64,000 nucleotides of DNA from positions 6,879,613-6,943,612 of the forward strand of contig CM018603.1 of the NCBI GenBank assembly GCA_009192285.1, given 5' to 3'. The position numbers and the translations under genes were made by a program. Below are positions 22,971-33,820 of this stretch, in pieces (position 1 is the first letter of the stretch; each line of letters begins with the position of its first letter). The stretch comes from Morchella semilibera. Taxonomy: Eukaryota; Ascomycota; Pezizomycetes; Pezizales; Morchellaceae. Below the pieces are notes generated by a model. That model saw only the letters and a program-made list of their open reading frames with translations, had not been told where the DNA came from and ran no database searches.

Positions 22971-25110
22971 TCGTAGTTATGGGGGGGGGGACAGCGCTCC
23001 ATTACGCGGCGGGGTACGGACATGAAGCGGTTGTCAAACTGCTGCTTGACCGGGGCGCGGACATCGGGGCCGAGGGTGGTGATGATGATAATGGGTGGGA
23101 GACAGCACTCCATTGCGCGGCGCGGAGCGGAAATGATGCGGCTGTCAAACTGCTGCTTGACCGGGGCGCGGACATCGGGGCCAAGAATAATAGTGAGGAG
23201 ACAGCACTCCACTGCGCGGCGCGGGAAGGAAATGAAGCGGTTGTCAAACTGCTGCTTGACCGGGGCGCGGACATCGGGGCCAGGAGTGATAGTGAGGAGA
23301 CAGCACTCCACTGCGCGGCGCGGGAAGGAAATGAAGCGGTTGTCAAACTGCTGCTTGACCGGGGCGCGGACATCGGGGCCGAGGGTGGTGATGATGATAA
23401 TGGGTGGGAGACAGCACTCCATTGCGCGGCGCGGAGCGGAAATGATGCGGCTGTCAAACTGCTGCTTGACCGGGGCGCGGACATCGGGGCCAAGAATAAT
23501 AGTGAGGAGACAGCACTCCATTGCGCGGCGCGGAGCGGAAATGATGCGGCTGTCAAACTGCTGCTTGACCGGGGCGCGGACATCGGGGCCAAGAATAATA
23601 GTGAGGAGACAGCACTCCATTGCGCGGCGCGGAGCGGAAACGATGCGGCTGTCAAACTGCTGCTTGACCGGGGCGCGGACATCGGGGCCAAGAATAATAG
23701 TGAGGAGACAGCACTCCATTGCGCGGCGCGGAGCGGAAATGATGCGGCTGTCAAACTGCTGCTTGACCGGGGCGCGGACATCGGGGCCAAGAATAATAGT
23801 GAGGAGACAGCACTCCATTGCGCGGCGCGGAGCGGAAATGATGCGGCTGTCAAACTGCTGCTTGACCGGGGTGCGGACATCTGGGCCAAGAGTGATAAGG
23901 GAGAGACAGCACTCCATCGCGCGGCGGAGAGGGGGGACACTTACACTTATTCCTCTATACAACCTGAAAAGGTCGCCAAACTGCTACTCGACCGGGGCGC
24001 GGACATCGAGGCCAAGAGTAATGGGGGGGAGACAGCACTCCATCACGCGGCGCAGAGCGGATATGAAGCGGTTGTCAAACTGCTGCTTGGCCGGGGCGCG
24101 GACATCTGGGCCAAGAGTGATAAGGGAGAGACAGCACTCCATCGCGCGGCGGAGAGGGGGGACACTTACACTTATTCCTCTATACAACCTGAAAAGGTCG
24201 CCAAACTGCTACTCGACCGGGGCGCGGACATCGAGGCCAAGAGTAATGGGGGGGAGACAGCACTCCATCACGCGGCGCAGAGCGGATATGAAGCGGTTGT
24301 CAAACTGCTGCTTGGCCGGGGCGCGGACATCGGGGCCAAGAATGATAAGGGCGAGACAGCACTCCATTGCGCGGCGGAGAACGGACATGAAGGGGTCGTT
24401 AAACTGCTGCTTGACCGGGGCGCGGACATCGAGGCCAAGAGTGATGAGGGGAAGACAGCACTCCATTGCGCGGCGGGGAACGGACACGAAGCGGTCACCA
24501 AACTGCTACTTGACCGGGGCGCGGACATTGAGGCCAAGGGTAATAAGGGCGCAGCACTCCATTACGCGGCGCAGAACGGACATGAAGAGGTCGTTGAGCT
24601 ACTGCTCGACTGGGGCGCGGACATCGGGGCCAAGAGTGATAGTGAGGAGACAGCACTCCATTGCGCGGCGCAGAACGGACATGAAGAGGTCGTTGAACTG
24701 CTGCTCGACCAGGGCGCGGACATCGGGGCCAAGAATAATAGGGGAGAGACAGCACTCCATTGCGCGGCGCAGAACGGACATGAAGAGGTCGTTGAGCTAC
24801 TGCTCGACTGGGGCGCGGACATCGGGGCCAAGAATGATAAGGGCGAGACAGCACTCCATTGCGCGGCGGAGAACGGACATGAAGCGGTCACCAAACTGCT
24901 ACTTGACCGGGGCGCGGACACCGAGGCTAAGTGTAATGGGGGGGGGCAGCACTCCATTACGCGGTGGGACATGAAGTGGTTGCCAAACTGCTGCTTGACC
25001 GGGGCGCGGACATCGGGGCCAAGTGTAATAGGGGAGGGGCAGCACTCCATTACGCGGTGGGGGGGGGGGACATGAAGCGGTTGTCAAACTGCTGCTTGAG
25101 CGGGGCGCAA
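22725..25110 (+). repeat. tandem ankyrin-repeat array (99-bp units)
   Basis: More than twenty 99-bp units each encode an ankyrin repeat of the form ETALHCAARSGNDAAVKLL + LDRGADIGAKNNS. Neighbouring units between about 23,380 and 23,870 are almost identical in DNA. A larger 225-bp block (one 42-residue plus one 33-residue repeat, with the insert RGDTYTYSSIQPEKVAKLL) is present twice in tandem, about 23,878-24,102 and 24,103-24,327. Repeats near the edges are more diverged. This pattern fits recent unequal exchange. Long open antisense and other-frame readings over this array are by-products of the repeat. Confidence 0.95.
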
Positions 25111-25246
25111 AAGAATGAGGGCCGGAGGAACTGCCCCATCACGCACGGTGATAGAACTACTACTCAAGAAGGGCGTCGGCGTCCCGGCTAGGAACGAAAA
25201 CGCGCGGGCAGCACAACAAATCTTTGGCTACGAGCTGATCAGCTAA
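22964..25246 (+). pseudogene. frame-shifted continuation of the NLR ankyrin domain
   Basis: Relative to the frame ending at 22970, the ankyrin array continues in another frame from about 22964 to 24945. It shifts again at a G9 run (24938-24946) and again at a G11 run (25059-25069). One more break near 25,115 is needed to reach a final ankyrin-like end, VIELLLKKGVGVPARNENA...IFGYELIS, with TAA at 25244-25246. The ankyrin signature is kept in each piece, so the breaks are recent or are base-calling errors in homopolymers. I describe the pieces and do not assert a joined product. Confidence 0.75.
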
Positions 25247-26501
25247 GAAAACAATAGTACAGGGGTGAAGAATGGAAGTGTAAATGTAAAGCGGTGATCT
25301 ATATGCTTCAGGATGCCAGAAAACCCTCACCTCCGTCACAAGGCAGACCTGAAGATACAGTTGAGACGTTAGGTCTATAGTGGTTAAGCCTGTGGAAGAT
25401 TATCTCATTTCATTAACTTTTTTTTTGGTGGGAACGGATTTTCTTATTTCATTCATATCTAGCTCATACAGGATCTCATACTTTTTTTTGGTGGGAACGG
25501 ATTTTCTCTTATATCATTCATATCTAGCTCATACGGGATCTCATACTTTTTTTTTTGGTGGGAACGGATTTTCTCTTATTCCATTCATATCTAGCTCATA
25601 CGGGATCTCATACTTTTTTTTTTTTGGTGGCAACGGATTTCCTCTTATTCCATTCATATCTAGCTCATACGGGATCTCATACTTTTTTTTTGGTGGGAAC
25701 GGATTTCCTCTTATTCCATTCATATCTAGCTCATACGGGATCTCATACTTTCTTACAGTTTTTTATTTTTGTTTTTTTTATATTCGTTTCTAGGTACAAG
25801 AATGTTGCGTGCAGGGACTCCCTATATATGGCATAACTACATGTACTTTCTTACAGTTTATGCCCGTGATCTTAGCTCTTTATATATATGTGAACACAAC
25901 ACCAGCCCCCTCCCATGCCATGCTATAGAACCCAGCATCCGCAGCTATAAATCACTTACCCCCTATGAGGCTTTCCAACAATATTGGATATCTGGACGTT
26001 GAAGCATTTCTATCTCTCTCCGAAATGAGGGCTAAAAGGATGGGGATTTTAGTTTTTTTTTTACCTCGTGTTTCACTTACTCGTCTACGCTATCGCAATG
26101 GCTTCCCAGCCGGATTCTTTGCCATGATGGTAGTTCGTAGAGTGCAGAGGAAGTGGCAAAGTTAGTACGGTATCAATGTCATCAGTTGCTCGAGTGATGG
26201 CTCATGACTTTCAACGACAACCTCGACAAACACCCTGCGTTGGTTTGGGCCTGGGTACTACATAGCCTTTCACGGAACGGAACAAGTGTTAAGCGTTATA
26301 ATAGTAAAATAAGACTCCCCTTAGCCCTAGGTTTCCTGGAACCCACCCACCACCTCCCACCACCTCCCACCCCATACAAAAAAATGGTGCAACAAAAATC
26401 ATTTCCTTTACCGCCTCCGCCTCCGCCCGCTCTCCGCCGCCCCGCTCTCCGCCGCCCCGCTCACCTTCCCGAAGGAGCAAGGATGCAAAAGTATAGTTAC
26501 C
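25247..26501. other. intergenic region with minisatellite
   Basis: Holds the 5-copy minisatellite at 25418-25748, one TACATGTA at about 25,840 and a CT/CCG-rich stretch at 26,410-26,465 just 3' of the tRNA gene. No gene-like frame seen. Confidence 0.6.
25418..25748. repeat. minisatellite, five copies of a 64-69 bp unit
   Basis: Units run approximately 25418-25481, 25482-25546, 25547-25613, 25614-25682 and 25683-25748. Each starts with a T-run of 8-12, then GGTGGGAACGGATT, and ends GGATCTCATAC. Unit lengths differ mostly by T-run length. Sequence identity between units is high, so the array is young. An in-frame reading exists only because the unit length is near a multiple of three. Confidence 0.95.
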
Positions 26502-26588
26502 TGGTTCCAGAGGGGGTCGAACCCTCGACCTTGGCGTTAACATCTTTCAATATTAGCACCACGCGCTAACCAACTGAGCCATGGAACC
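26502..26588 (-). tRNA. tRNA-Ile (anticodon AAU) with 13-nt intron
   Basis: On the minus strand the 7-bp acceptor stem GGTTCCA/TGGAACC closes the gene, followed by discriminator A. The A-box region is TGGCTCAGTTGGTTAG and the B-box GGTTCGAACCC. The anticodon loop reads CTAATA, interrupted by a 13-nt insert (TTGAAAGATGTTA) one base 3' of the anticodon, the canonical nuclear tRNA intron position, then ACGCCA completes loop and stem. Total 87 bp, that is 74 plus 13. An AAU anticodon (read as IAU) decodes Ile. Confidence 0.93.
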
Positions 26589-27829
26589 ATGCTGTCTGTG
26601 CACAAAATAGAAATTATAAACGCCTGTTTCTGGATCACTAAGCGAGTGATTTAGCATGACCCGTCCTCCATCACGTCGTTGTCTAAAGAATGTACCCTAG
26701 TCTGCAGCCGTGGTACCGGGTAATATCGCGTCACACCATAGCCGGATATTGGTGGTTGGCGGAACGCCAAGACGTTAGTATGTTGAGCTTGGACGTAAGG
26801 TTGGGTATATACATGTACTTACGTAGGCTGGCCGTTTTTCTTCTTTCTCTTTTTTAACCACATGCATGGCCTCTCCGAAATTCCAACCGTAAGTGCCAGA
26901 AGGCATTGCCCGGGGACCTGATATGTATTGTCCAGAGCCTATTATTAGCAATTGCATGTAACACAATCCAGAGACTTGATGGCATGGCAAGCTAGGCCAG
27001 TAAGCTCTTAAGGCGGACTTGGGATACCGTCAGTTCTCAAGCCGTCTGATTGGTTGCTTTACCGCCTGTTCTTTTGCGTTAAACCCGGGCTCTTATTTCG
27101 AGACTCAACGGTAGTACGTCAGGCTATCCCATAAACCGTCGAGACAATGCTAACACCCCTTCCCAAAATTCCAACGAGTAGCTAGTGCTAATAAATTCTA
27201 GGTGTGGCTTTAGGTCTCGCATGAGGGGTGTCAGCAACGACGGTCTATGGGACAAAGTACCTCTCCATCTCTTTATCTCAACTGTAACTACATGTAGATA
27301 TACTCCAGTGTCCCATGTTACTTAGAAACGCACTTTGCAAAGGTGAATTAGAGGTTCAACTGCTATTACAGATTCAATATACCTTAGAGAAGTTGACTCT
27401 TCCTTCACATGAGGACCGTGAACATTATATAATGCACTCTACGAGCAACCGTATAAAGCCTGGCCCGAATTATACAAAGACCATCGTTATTACACATGAT
27501 TTACTCGTAAACAGTAAACAGAACGTGAAGCTGCATTCATTAAACCCCCGTTTGGTTATCTAAACGTAAGGTGTGTCGTTCCCCCATACCGTACAAGTTC
27601 CGGCTAGATTAGATGGCTCAAGGAAAAGTCTTCCTAAGTAATGAAGACAGGATAAAAAGTTCCTCCAAAATATAATTATTATGTCGTACTGGTATCGTTT
27701 CCCCACTCACCATCCTACCCTATTCCCCTGCCCTAGCCTACACCTGTAAAAGAAAAAAAATACTCTATGATGGTCATGAATTACAATTGTTTTTCCTTTC
27801 CTTTCCTTTTTTTTTGTTTAAAAAAGGAT
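26589..27829. other. intergenic region between tRNA-Ile and ERG13
   Basis: Carries a MITE copy at 27125-27254 and TACATGTA near 26,812 and 27,291. T-rich sequence at 27,790-27,820 lies just 3' of the ERG13 stop and may serve in 3' end formation. No gene-like frame. Confidence 0.55.
27125..27254. mobile_element. MITE-like element E, copy 1 (about 130 bp)
   Basis: The ends TATCCCATAAACCGTCGAG and CGACGGTCTATGGGACA form terminal inverted repeats of about 16 bp. The interior includes GCTAGTGCTAATAAATTCTA, shared with a second copy at 48632-48776. The terminal TA seen in copy 2 could be the target duplication; here the right side is CA, probably a point change. Confidence 0.8.
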
Positions 27830-29465
27830 TTACTCCTTGCGGATGTATTCTCTGCGGTAGAGCTCATCAACCTTGTTTAGGTAGTAAGCACCCTTCGCGA
27901 TGGTATCGGCTGAACCGGCGGGAGTGAAGTTGCCCTTTCCGTGGACGTTGTGGCGGAGGTTGCACATCTATAAGAGAACCACGTTAATACCCATAAATAA
28001 ACATTAAATAACCAGGTTCGGATGAGGGAAAACATACGTCGTCATAGGCCTGTGGCTCAACAACTCTCCTTTGCTCAAGTCTCTCCAACAAGTTAAGCTT
28101 CTCAGAGATCTCCTGTATGCTTCCGTTGACTCTTATGGAAAATAGGGAAGCCGCCAACCCAGAACCATACGAGAAGAGACCGATTCTCTTGCCCTGGAGG
28201 TTCTCGGAAGAAACGTTTGACAAAAGGGAGGCAAGTCCAGAGTAGACACTTGCGGTGTACATGTTACCGCACATGGTAGGCGCGGTCAAGCCGGGCTGGA
28301 CGCGCTCCTGGAACCTCTTCTTGGAGAGACCCATGAAGGTCTTCTCGATGTTGCGGTCGGATAACGACTGCTCGTAGTCGAGTTCGCGGAGGTCTGCAGG
28401 GATGGTAGTGAACTGCTCAGCCTCGGGAGTGGCCAAGAAGTCGTTGTACAACAGGCGAGCATACGACTTGGAGACAAGCTTGCAGGTAGGGGCGTGGAAG
28501 AGCATGTAATCAAATCGCTCAATACCCTCGTAAGTAGTGGTGTGGCCGTTACCGTTGGCGGCGCCGTTGCTCTTTGCAGCAGCGGTGGCAAGAGCTGCTT
28601 CCCTGTTGTTGTATGCCTTGTAGCAAGCGTCAACAGCCTCAGTGTAGCATCGAATAGAGAAGTGACCATCCACCACCGGGTACTCGCTTGTGAAGTCGGG
28701 CTTGTAGAAGTCATATGCGTGCGCCATGTAGCTACCACGCTTTCCTGGCTCGAGGACAAGAGGGGCATCAGGACCGATAAGCATAGCAACACAACCAACA
28801 CCACCTGTGGGTCTAGCAGCGCCCTTCTTGTACAACGCAATGTCACCAGCAACGACAATTGCGTTGCGACCGTCCCATGCGGAGGACTCAACCCAGTTGA
28901 TGGCGTTGAAAAGCGCGTTAGTACCACCATAGCAGGCATTAACGGTATCGACACCCTCGATGTTGGTATTCCCGGACGGTGCAAAAAGCTGCATCAAGAC
29001 GGACTTTACGGACTTTGACTTGTCGATAATTGTCTCGGTACCGACCTCGAGACGACCAATTGAACTGGGGTCGATCGAGTACTTCTCAAGGAGCGACTTT
29101 GTGGCGGTCAAAGCGAGGGAGTAGATGTCTACATTGCGGGGTAAGCTATGCGTCGGGAGAGCATCTATGACGGATGTGGATATAGGCCAGCATACCTTCC
29201 CGGTCATCGCAGAAGGACATCTTTGTCTGTCCGAGACCGATAGTATACTTTCCAGAGGAGACTCCATCGAACTTTTCCAGCTCGGCTTGGTCAACGCACT
29301 ACATGTTGATGGTCATAGTCAGCAGGAATTCCAGCTTTTATTGGATCCGCCAAACCCCCCCCTTTTCATTCCCGGGGGTCTCGGAAAAACAAGGAAACGA
29401 CTCACCTGACTGGGGAAATAGATTTCCATGGCCTTAATGCCAACATTCTGAGGACGGGTACACAT
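27830..29465 (-). CDS. ERG13: hydroxymethylglutaryl-CoA synthase, four exons
   Basis: The model is complement(27830..27967, 28038..29128, 29196..29298, 29406..29465), 463 aa, with GT-AG introns of 70, 67 and 107 nt that keep frame. It condenses acetyl-CoA with acetoacetyl-CoA to HMG-CoA, the step before HMG-CoA reductase in the mevalonate/ergosterol pathway. Catalytic residues are present: Glu86 in [14 protein letters not shown], Cys120 in [10 protein letters not shown] and His266 in LFHAPTCKL. Exon 1 gives [20 protein letters not shown] and exon 2 [19 protein letters not shown], both characteristic. The C-terminal exon starts [18 protein letters not shown]. Length is normal for fungal enzymes, and no mitochondrial presequence is seen, so a cytosolic location is likely. 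Confidence 0.96.
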
Positions 29466-31147
29466 TATTGATGATGTTGATAAAAGTTGAAATCTAAAGT
29501 TCTAAGGCTGTGATGCAAAAGGAGCAATTGAAAGGGAATCAAAGTGCAGAAAGAGCTCGTTGGGTGGGTGGAGTGGATGGAGGATGGAGGATGGAGGAGA
29601 AAGTAGGAAAGAGGATGAGCGGTGGAAGGGCTCGTGCAGATAAAGTAGCTCTTGGGGGTGAGCAAGAGAAGGCTAAAGGGTCCAAGCGGGTGGGCGATTT
29701 TTGTTGTCCCCCCCCTCCCAAAACTTGCGGTGACCAACCCATTCAGGAACAGCACAACAGCAACGGCAGGTGCAGGCAATTCAAGTCTTGGGGGACATAC
29801 TCTAGAGTACTGTTCTTGGTGACAGGCCAGAAGGCGTTCGTTGTGAGTGGTACATGAAGGTATGGATGGCCTCTATCTATCAACACGAAATTCAAAAGCG
29901 TAATCACCCCATGTAGATCATTGAATTATCTCTTCTAGAGAGGCTTTATCACTACATGTACGTACTGAGAGCTCTAAGGTCAAGTAGGTGAAGAGGAACT
30001 TCACAACTCCCCCATTACTCTCGATCATTACACACGTAGGAGTACATGTTGTATCAGTAGGTACATGTACATACAGGTTACGAACACATAACTCTCCGGC
30101 CCCCGGCAAAGACTCAGAATGTGTTTCCCTGTGCCATGGGTTAGGGCTTGTATGTAGCACCTGCATGCAGCAGCTCCGAGAAACAGAGAAAAACACGACC
30201 ACCCCATTCGCAATGCTTGCGGCATAGCCCCTACTGAGACCTTATCTCGTGCCCTGAACTTGGCAATCTTAAATTTCTCCCTTATCCTGAACCCTCATGT
30301 TTCTTGTCGATCTACATATTAATTCTCCCAACAAACAAAGCGGTGATAAAATAGCCCTCTCCGTCATCGTACGATGTTTTTTTTCTCTTCCATTTGGGCA
30401 AGAGAGCTTCGTTGGGATTCTGGAGAGCTCATTTCGGAGCGGGTGACTTGCCCCGACCTTCTTTTTTTTTTTTTTTTTTCCTTTTGGGCAACCCCTGAAC
30501 TTGGAGCGCGACTTTTTTTTTTTCTTTCCATCCCTCCCGCTTGGTCTCGTTGGCTACTGGGGAACCAGGACCGTTGGGAGGATCCACTCCCCTGGAAAAA
30601 CGTGATAACAAAGTATTCTAAGGGTGTATGATTTGCTGTTGTTTATGTGTGACAGAGCCGCAATGGATAAGTTTCGGGCGCGGGCAACATGCCATCGTTC
30701 CAATGGAACGACGTTCGCTCCATTCGCGAGCGAACCTGCTACAAAAAAGGAAAGAGCCAGATTGAATATTGGGTCTTTGGTCAGCACCTTCTGCTTTACT
30801 TCCTATTCACATATTTGGCGTCTCGCTCGTGGTGGATTGATGATTTCCAACCCGTGCGGGCTACTTGCGGTAGGGCAGGAAATAAAGGCACATCGTACCT
30901 GCAAGGCCAGCAAACACCCGACAGCCGCTAGCGTCACAAAGGGTCCAGGGGCTTGGCAGCTTCTGGAGTCGACCTCGAAGCTCTGGTCATTGACTGACCA
31001 TACATACATGTAGGAAGCACTTAATTTTGGAACAAATATTTCGGAAAATCCTTTTTTTTTACCCCTATTCTACATTGATGGTCTCTAGCATTACCTACTT
31101 CATTGTAAGTGCGGGGAACTCCCGCTCCAGCGGGTATTCTCGAGAGA
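29466..31147. other. intergenic region between ERG13 and HOM6
   Basis: The ERG13 promoter side contains a GTGGGTGGAGTGG-type stretch near 29,560 and an SRE-like site at 29903-29912. Poly-T tracts lie at 30,460-30,480 and 30,511-30,523. TACATGTA occurs near 29,954, 30,061 and 31,006. No gene-like frame is convincing. Confidence 0.55.
29903..29912. promoter_or_regulatory. possible sterol regulatory element upstream of ERG13
   Basis: ATCACCCCAT matches nine of ten bases of the classical SRE-1 ATCACCCCAC bound by SREBP-type bHLH factors. It lies about 440 bp upstream of the ERG13 start codon, a sterol-pathway gene. A single ten-base near-match can occur by chance, so this is a suggestion. Confidence 0.3.
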
Positions 31148-32436
31148 TTATTTTAGCCTTTGCAAGACCTTAATAAGGTCTCCAAGGACTCCCATGGCTG
31201 TGACTTCAGCTCCAGCACTGAATTCGCGGTGTTAGCACGATTACTAGTCAAGAGTGATAGAGTCAAGGAGTAGGTTGACTTACCCTGCGCCCTGCACAAT
31301 GAGTGCTCTCTCGCCATATCTCTTGGTGTAGAAGGAGATGATGTTGTCACTTCCCTTCAATCCTGCAATTGCAGATGATTTATCGAAGCTACCACAAACC
31401 AGAGTCAGCGCCACCAAAGCCTCAAGCTTCAACCCAGGATCCGCAAACTCACGTCTTCAGCCCCACACTGACCGCCTTTGTCCCCACATCCAAGCTCCCC
31501 ACAAACCTCGTTACCCCGCCCGCGGCCTCTGCATCCTCCTTCACTTTCTTCATATCCGCATCGAAGCCGGCCAATCCCTCCAAGAACTCCTCCGCCGTCT
31601 TTGCCGCCACAAGCTGCTCCGGCACCAATGACTGGATCGGGAACGACGTCGGCGACTCAACCATCAGCCCCGAGAGACGCGCGAGAATCGTGAGCTTCCT
31701 CGCAACATCCAACCCATTCAGGTCGTCCCTCGGGTCGGGCTCCGTGTACCCCAAGTCCCTCGCCTCCTTGACGCACTCGGCGAAGCCCTTACCGCCGTTA
31801 TCACCTCCCAGCGGCGCAAACGAGTTGAACAGGAAGCTCATCGTCCCCGAGAACACACCCTCGATCTTCCTCACCTCGTCGCCCGTCTCCAGGAGCTCCT
31901 TTAGCGTGCTGAGCACTGGGAGGCCTGCACCCACCGTTGCCTCGTGGAAGACGTATCCGGCGCCCTCAGTGCCGTTGTTGGCCGAGGCATCGTAGATGGC
32001 GTTCCAGAGGGACAGGTCGCTGGAGAAGCCCTTCTTGTTTGGTGTTACAACGCTGATCCCCGACTTGAGTAGCGCCGGGTAGTTACCCGCGAAGCCGACG
32101 TCGGCGGTGTTGTCAACGAGGATCACGGGACCCGGGGCGGCAGTCAGGAACGAGAGGGTCTGCGAGAAGCTGGGCGCGGGGCTGGTGGCCGCGGTGCTCC
32201 AGGAGCGAAGGTCGATCCCGGCGTAGTCAGCGGAGATGACGGCTTGGGTGCTACGCGCGATGAGGATAGTGCTGAGGGGGCGGCGGGAGGTCGCGGCGTA
32301 GGCAGCGAGTTGGGAGATGAAGGCTTTGCCGACTCCGCCGGCGCCTATTGGGTGAGAGGTTAGGTTAGAACGTGCAATTGGGACGTGTAGTCACGCGGAG
32401 AGGCTCACCGATGATTGCTACGTAGACTTTGGACAT
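31148..32436 (-). CDS. HOM6: homoserine dehydrogenase, four exons
   Basis: The model is complement(31148..31217, 31284..31388, 31453..32344, 32409..32436), 364 aa, all introns GT-AG (66, 64 and 64 nt). Exon 1 is only 28 nt (MSKVYVAIIG, Gly codon split) and the Rossmann motif GAGGVG spans the first junction. The enzyme reduces aspartate semialdehyde to homoserine, the branch point to threonine and methionine. Family blocks are visible: VDNTADVGFAGNYPALLK, TPNKKGFS, EATVGAGLPVLSTL, FSGTMSFLFN and the catalytic YTEPDPRDDLNGLDVARK. Length matches fungal Hom6. No obvious Gcn4 TGACTCA site was seen within 300 bp upstream. Confidence 0.95.
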
Positions 32437-33820
32437 TGTGCTATGTGTTTGGGACTGCTGGTGGTGGGTATGAGGGTGTTTGAAGGAGCAATGGTGGGGC
32501 AGTTGCGCGGGGTTGGAAGACTTTGTTGAGCCGCATGGGATTGAGGCAGGGTTGCGAATACGACCGGAGCACGCCATCTTAGGTGAATTGATTGATCACA
32601 TTGGCAATTTGGACACCTGAATAGCGTCGGATTAGGAATTCGTAGCTGGATTGGGGTATGATGCTAATCTAGCGAGTGATATCTTGGGGCGTAGCTTGTG
32701 AGGGGGGAGTGGCTGTCTGGCGAGTGATATCGTATGATGGGCTTGGCACATGATAACACCCTTTGCGGGAATGTAGACGTTAGTATGTAGTATATAGATT
32801 ATGTAGGGACTTGAGACCAGACTGCGGTTCGCCTACGTTGTGACATTTAACGGTGGTAGATCTGCCGGGTCGGTCGCTTAGAGTCGCTTCGGTGCTGACG
32901 GGCTAGGCGTGGGGCTTGTTTAGCTATTACTGTGGGGTATGTATCGGTGGGACTGGCTCTGGCACCGATAACGTTGTGGTGGTGGATAGAGAGTGGTGCA
33001 GATATCCTAACGAGATAAGAGTTGTTGGCTCTACATAAATCCCATACTCCAGCTATGGAATTCCACCTGTCAGTAGATTTTGACTACATGTATACCTACC
33101 GCCAATTAAACAGCCCCAGGGCATCCAAACAAATCAAGAAGAGATGGGCGTACATAGTAGTACGTGTATGCCTCTCCTCTAGTACTCTACCATCGTGCGC
33201 TCGCTCGTATCGCGGTCGTCAAATTTACTCCGGTTACTGGCTTTGCATAATTTCTTTTTTTAGCTGTTGTTGATACCCGATACATTCGTTACCCACGATG
33301 TTCGTGTCTCGGATGACGTGAGCTCCCAGGTAACGTCTCCGGTCGAGTGTGTGTGTGTTATATATACTTGGATACTTGTGTATGTAGATACTCTCTGAGT
33401 AGATGAACTACCTGCTTCCTCCTCTTCCACACGATGTCCTTCCTTCCACCACCACTATTACTACTACCAACACCTCACCCTCACCCCACTGCCACATACC
33501 ATAGCTTGTCTTTCGTGGGTGCAGCTTACAGATACAGTTACCGATAACTCCGAGTGCAAGGATAACCGGCAACTATTGAGCCGTTGTGGACCGTTGGATT
33601 TCTCTCTACCTAGCTTGCTCTCTACCTACCTACTCCTACTACATCCGCCTCCACCTCTCTCTGTCATACAAATCGTCGTCTCCGTCGTCGTCAGTCAGTA
33701 CCTCATAGCGTCTCAGTGCCAGAGCCACCGCCGTCTAGCACCCCGGACACGCACCCGTCACCTCACGCACCAACCCACCCACCCGCGCAAGCCCACTACC
33801 CGAAGACCCCAGTCCCACCG
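32437..33820. other. intergenic region upstream of HOM6
   Basis: Moderately AT-rich with one TACATGTA near 33,091, becoming CT-rich from about 33,400 (repeated CTACC/CCTC words). The CT-rich part could be the promoter of the small ORF at 33821. No other gene seen. Confidence 0.5.

Noticed and set aside
22790-23962. Long antisense open frame (390 codons) over the ankyrin array, and a second one in another minus frame
   Set aside because: The 99-bp unit is a multiple of three, so any stop-free frame in one unit stays open through all units. The predicted proteins are mere mirror repeats without family features.
23022-24974. 650-codon plus-strand frame over the same array (CCLTGARTSGPR repeats)
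   Set aside because: It is the +1 shadow of the ankyrin frame; the ankyrin consensus is clearly the functional reading.
22981-25100. Regularly spaced repeats that might suggest a CRISPR array
   Set aside because: The units are contiguous 99-bp coding repeats without unique spacers, in a eukaryotic genome with spliceosomal introns.
25380-25793. Frames through the minisatellite (repeated SYGISYFF peptides)
   Set aside because: Explained by the tandem repeat; no start context, domain or conservation.
26204-26569. 121-codon plus-strand frame overlapping the tRNA gene
   Set aside because: It runs through the tRNA-Ile on the opposite strand and a CCG-rich simple stretch; no coding features.
28494-29018. 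Plus-strand 174-codon frame opposite ERG13
   Set aside because: Antisense shadow of the HMG-CoA synthase exon that carries the catalytic Cys.
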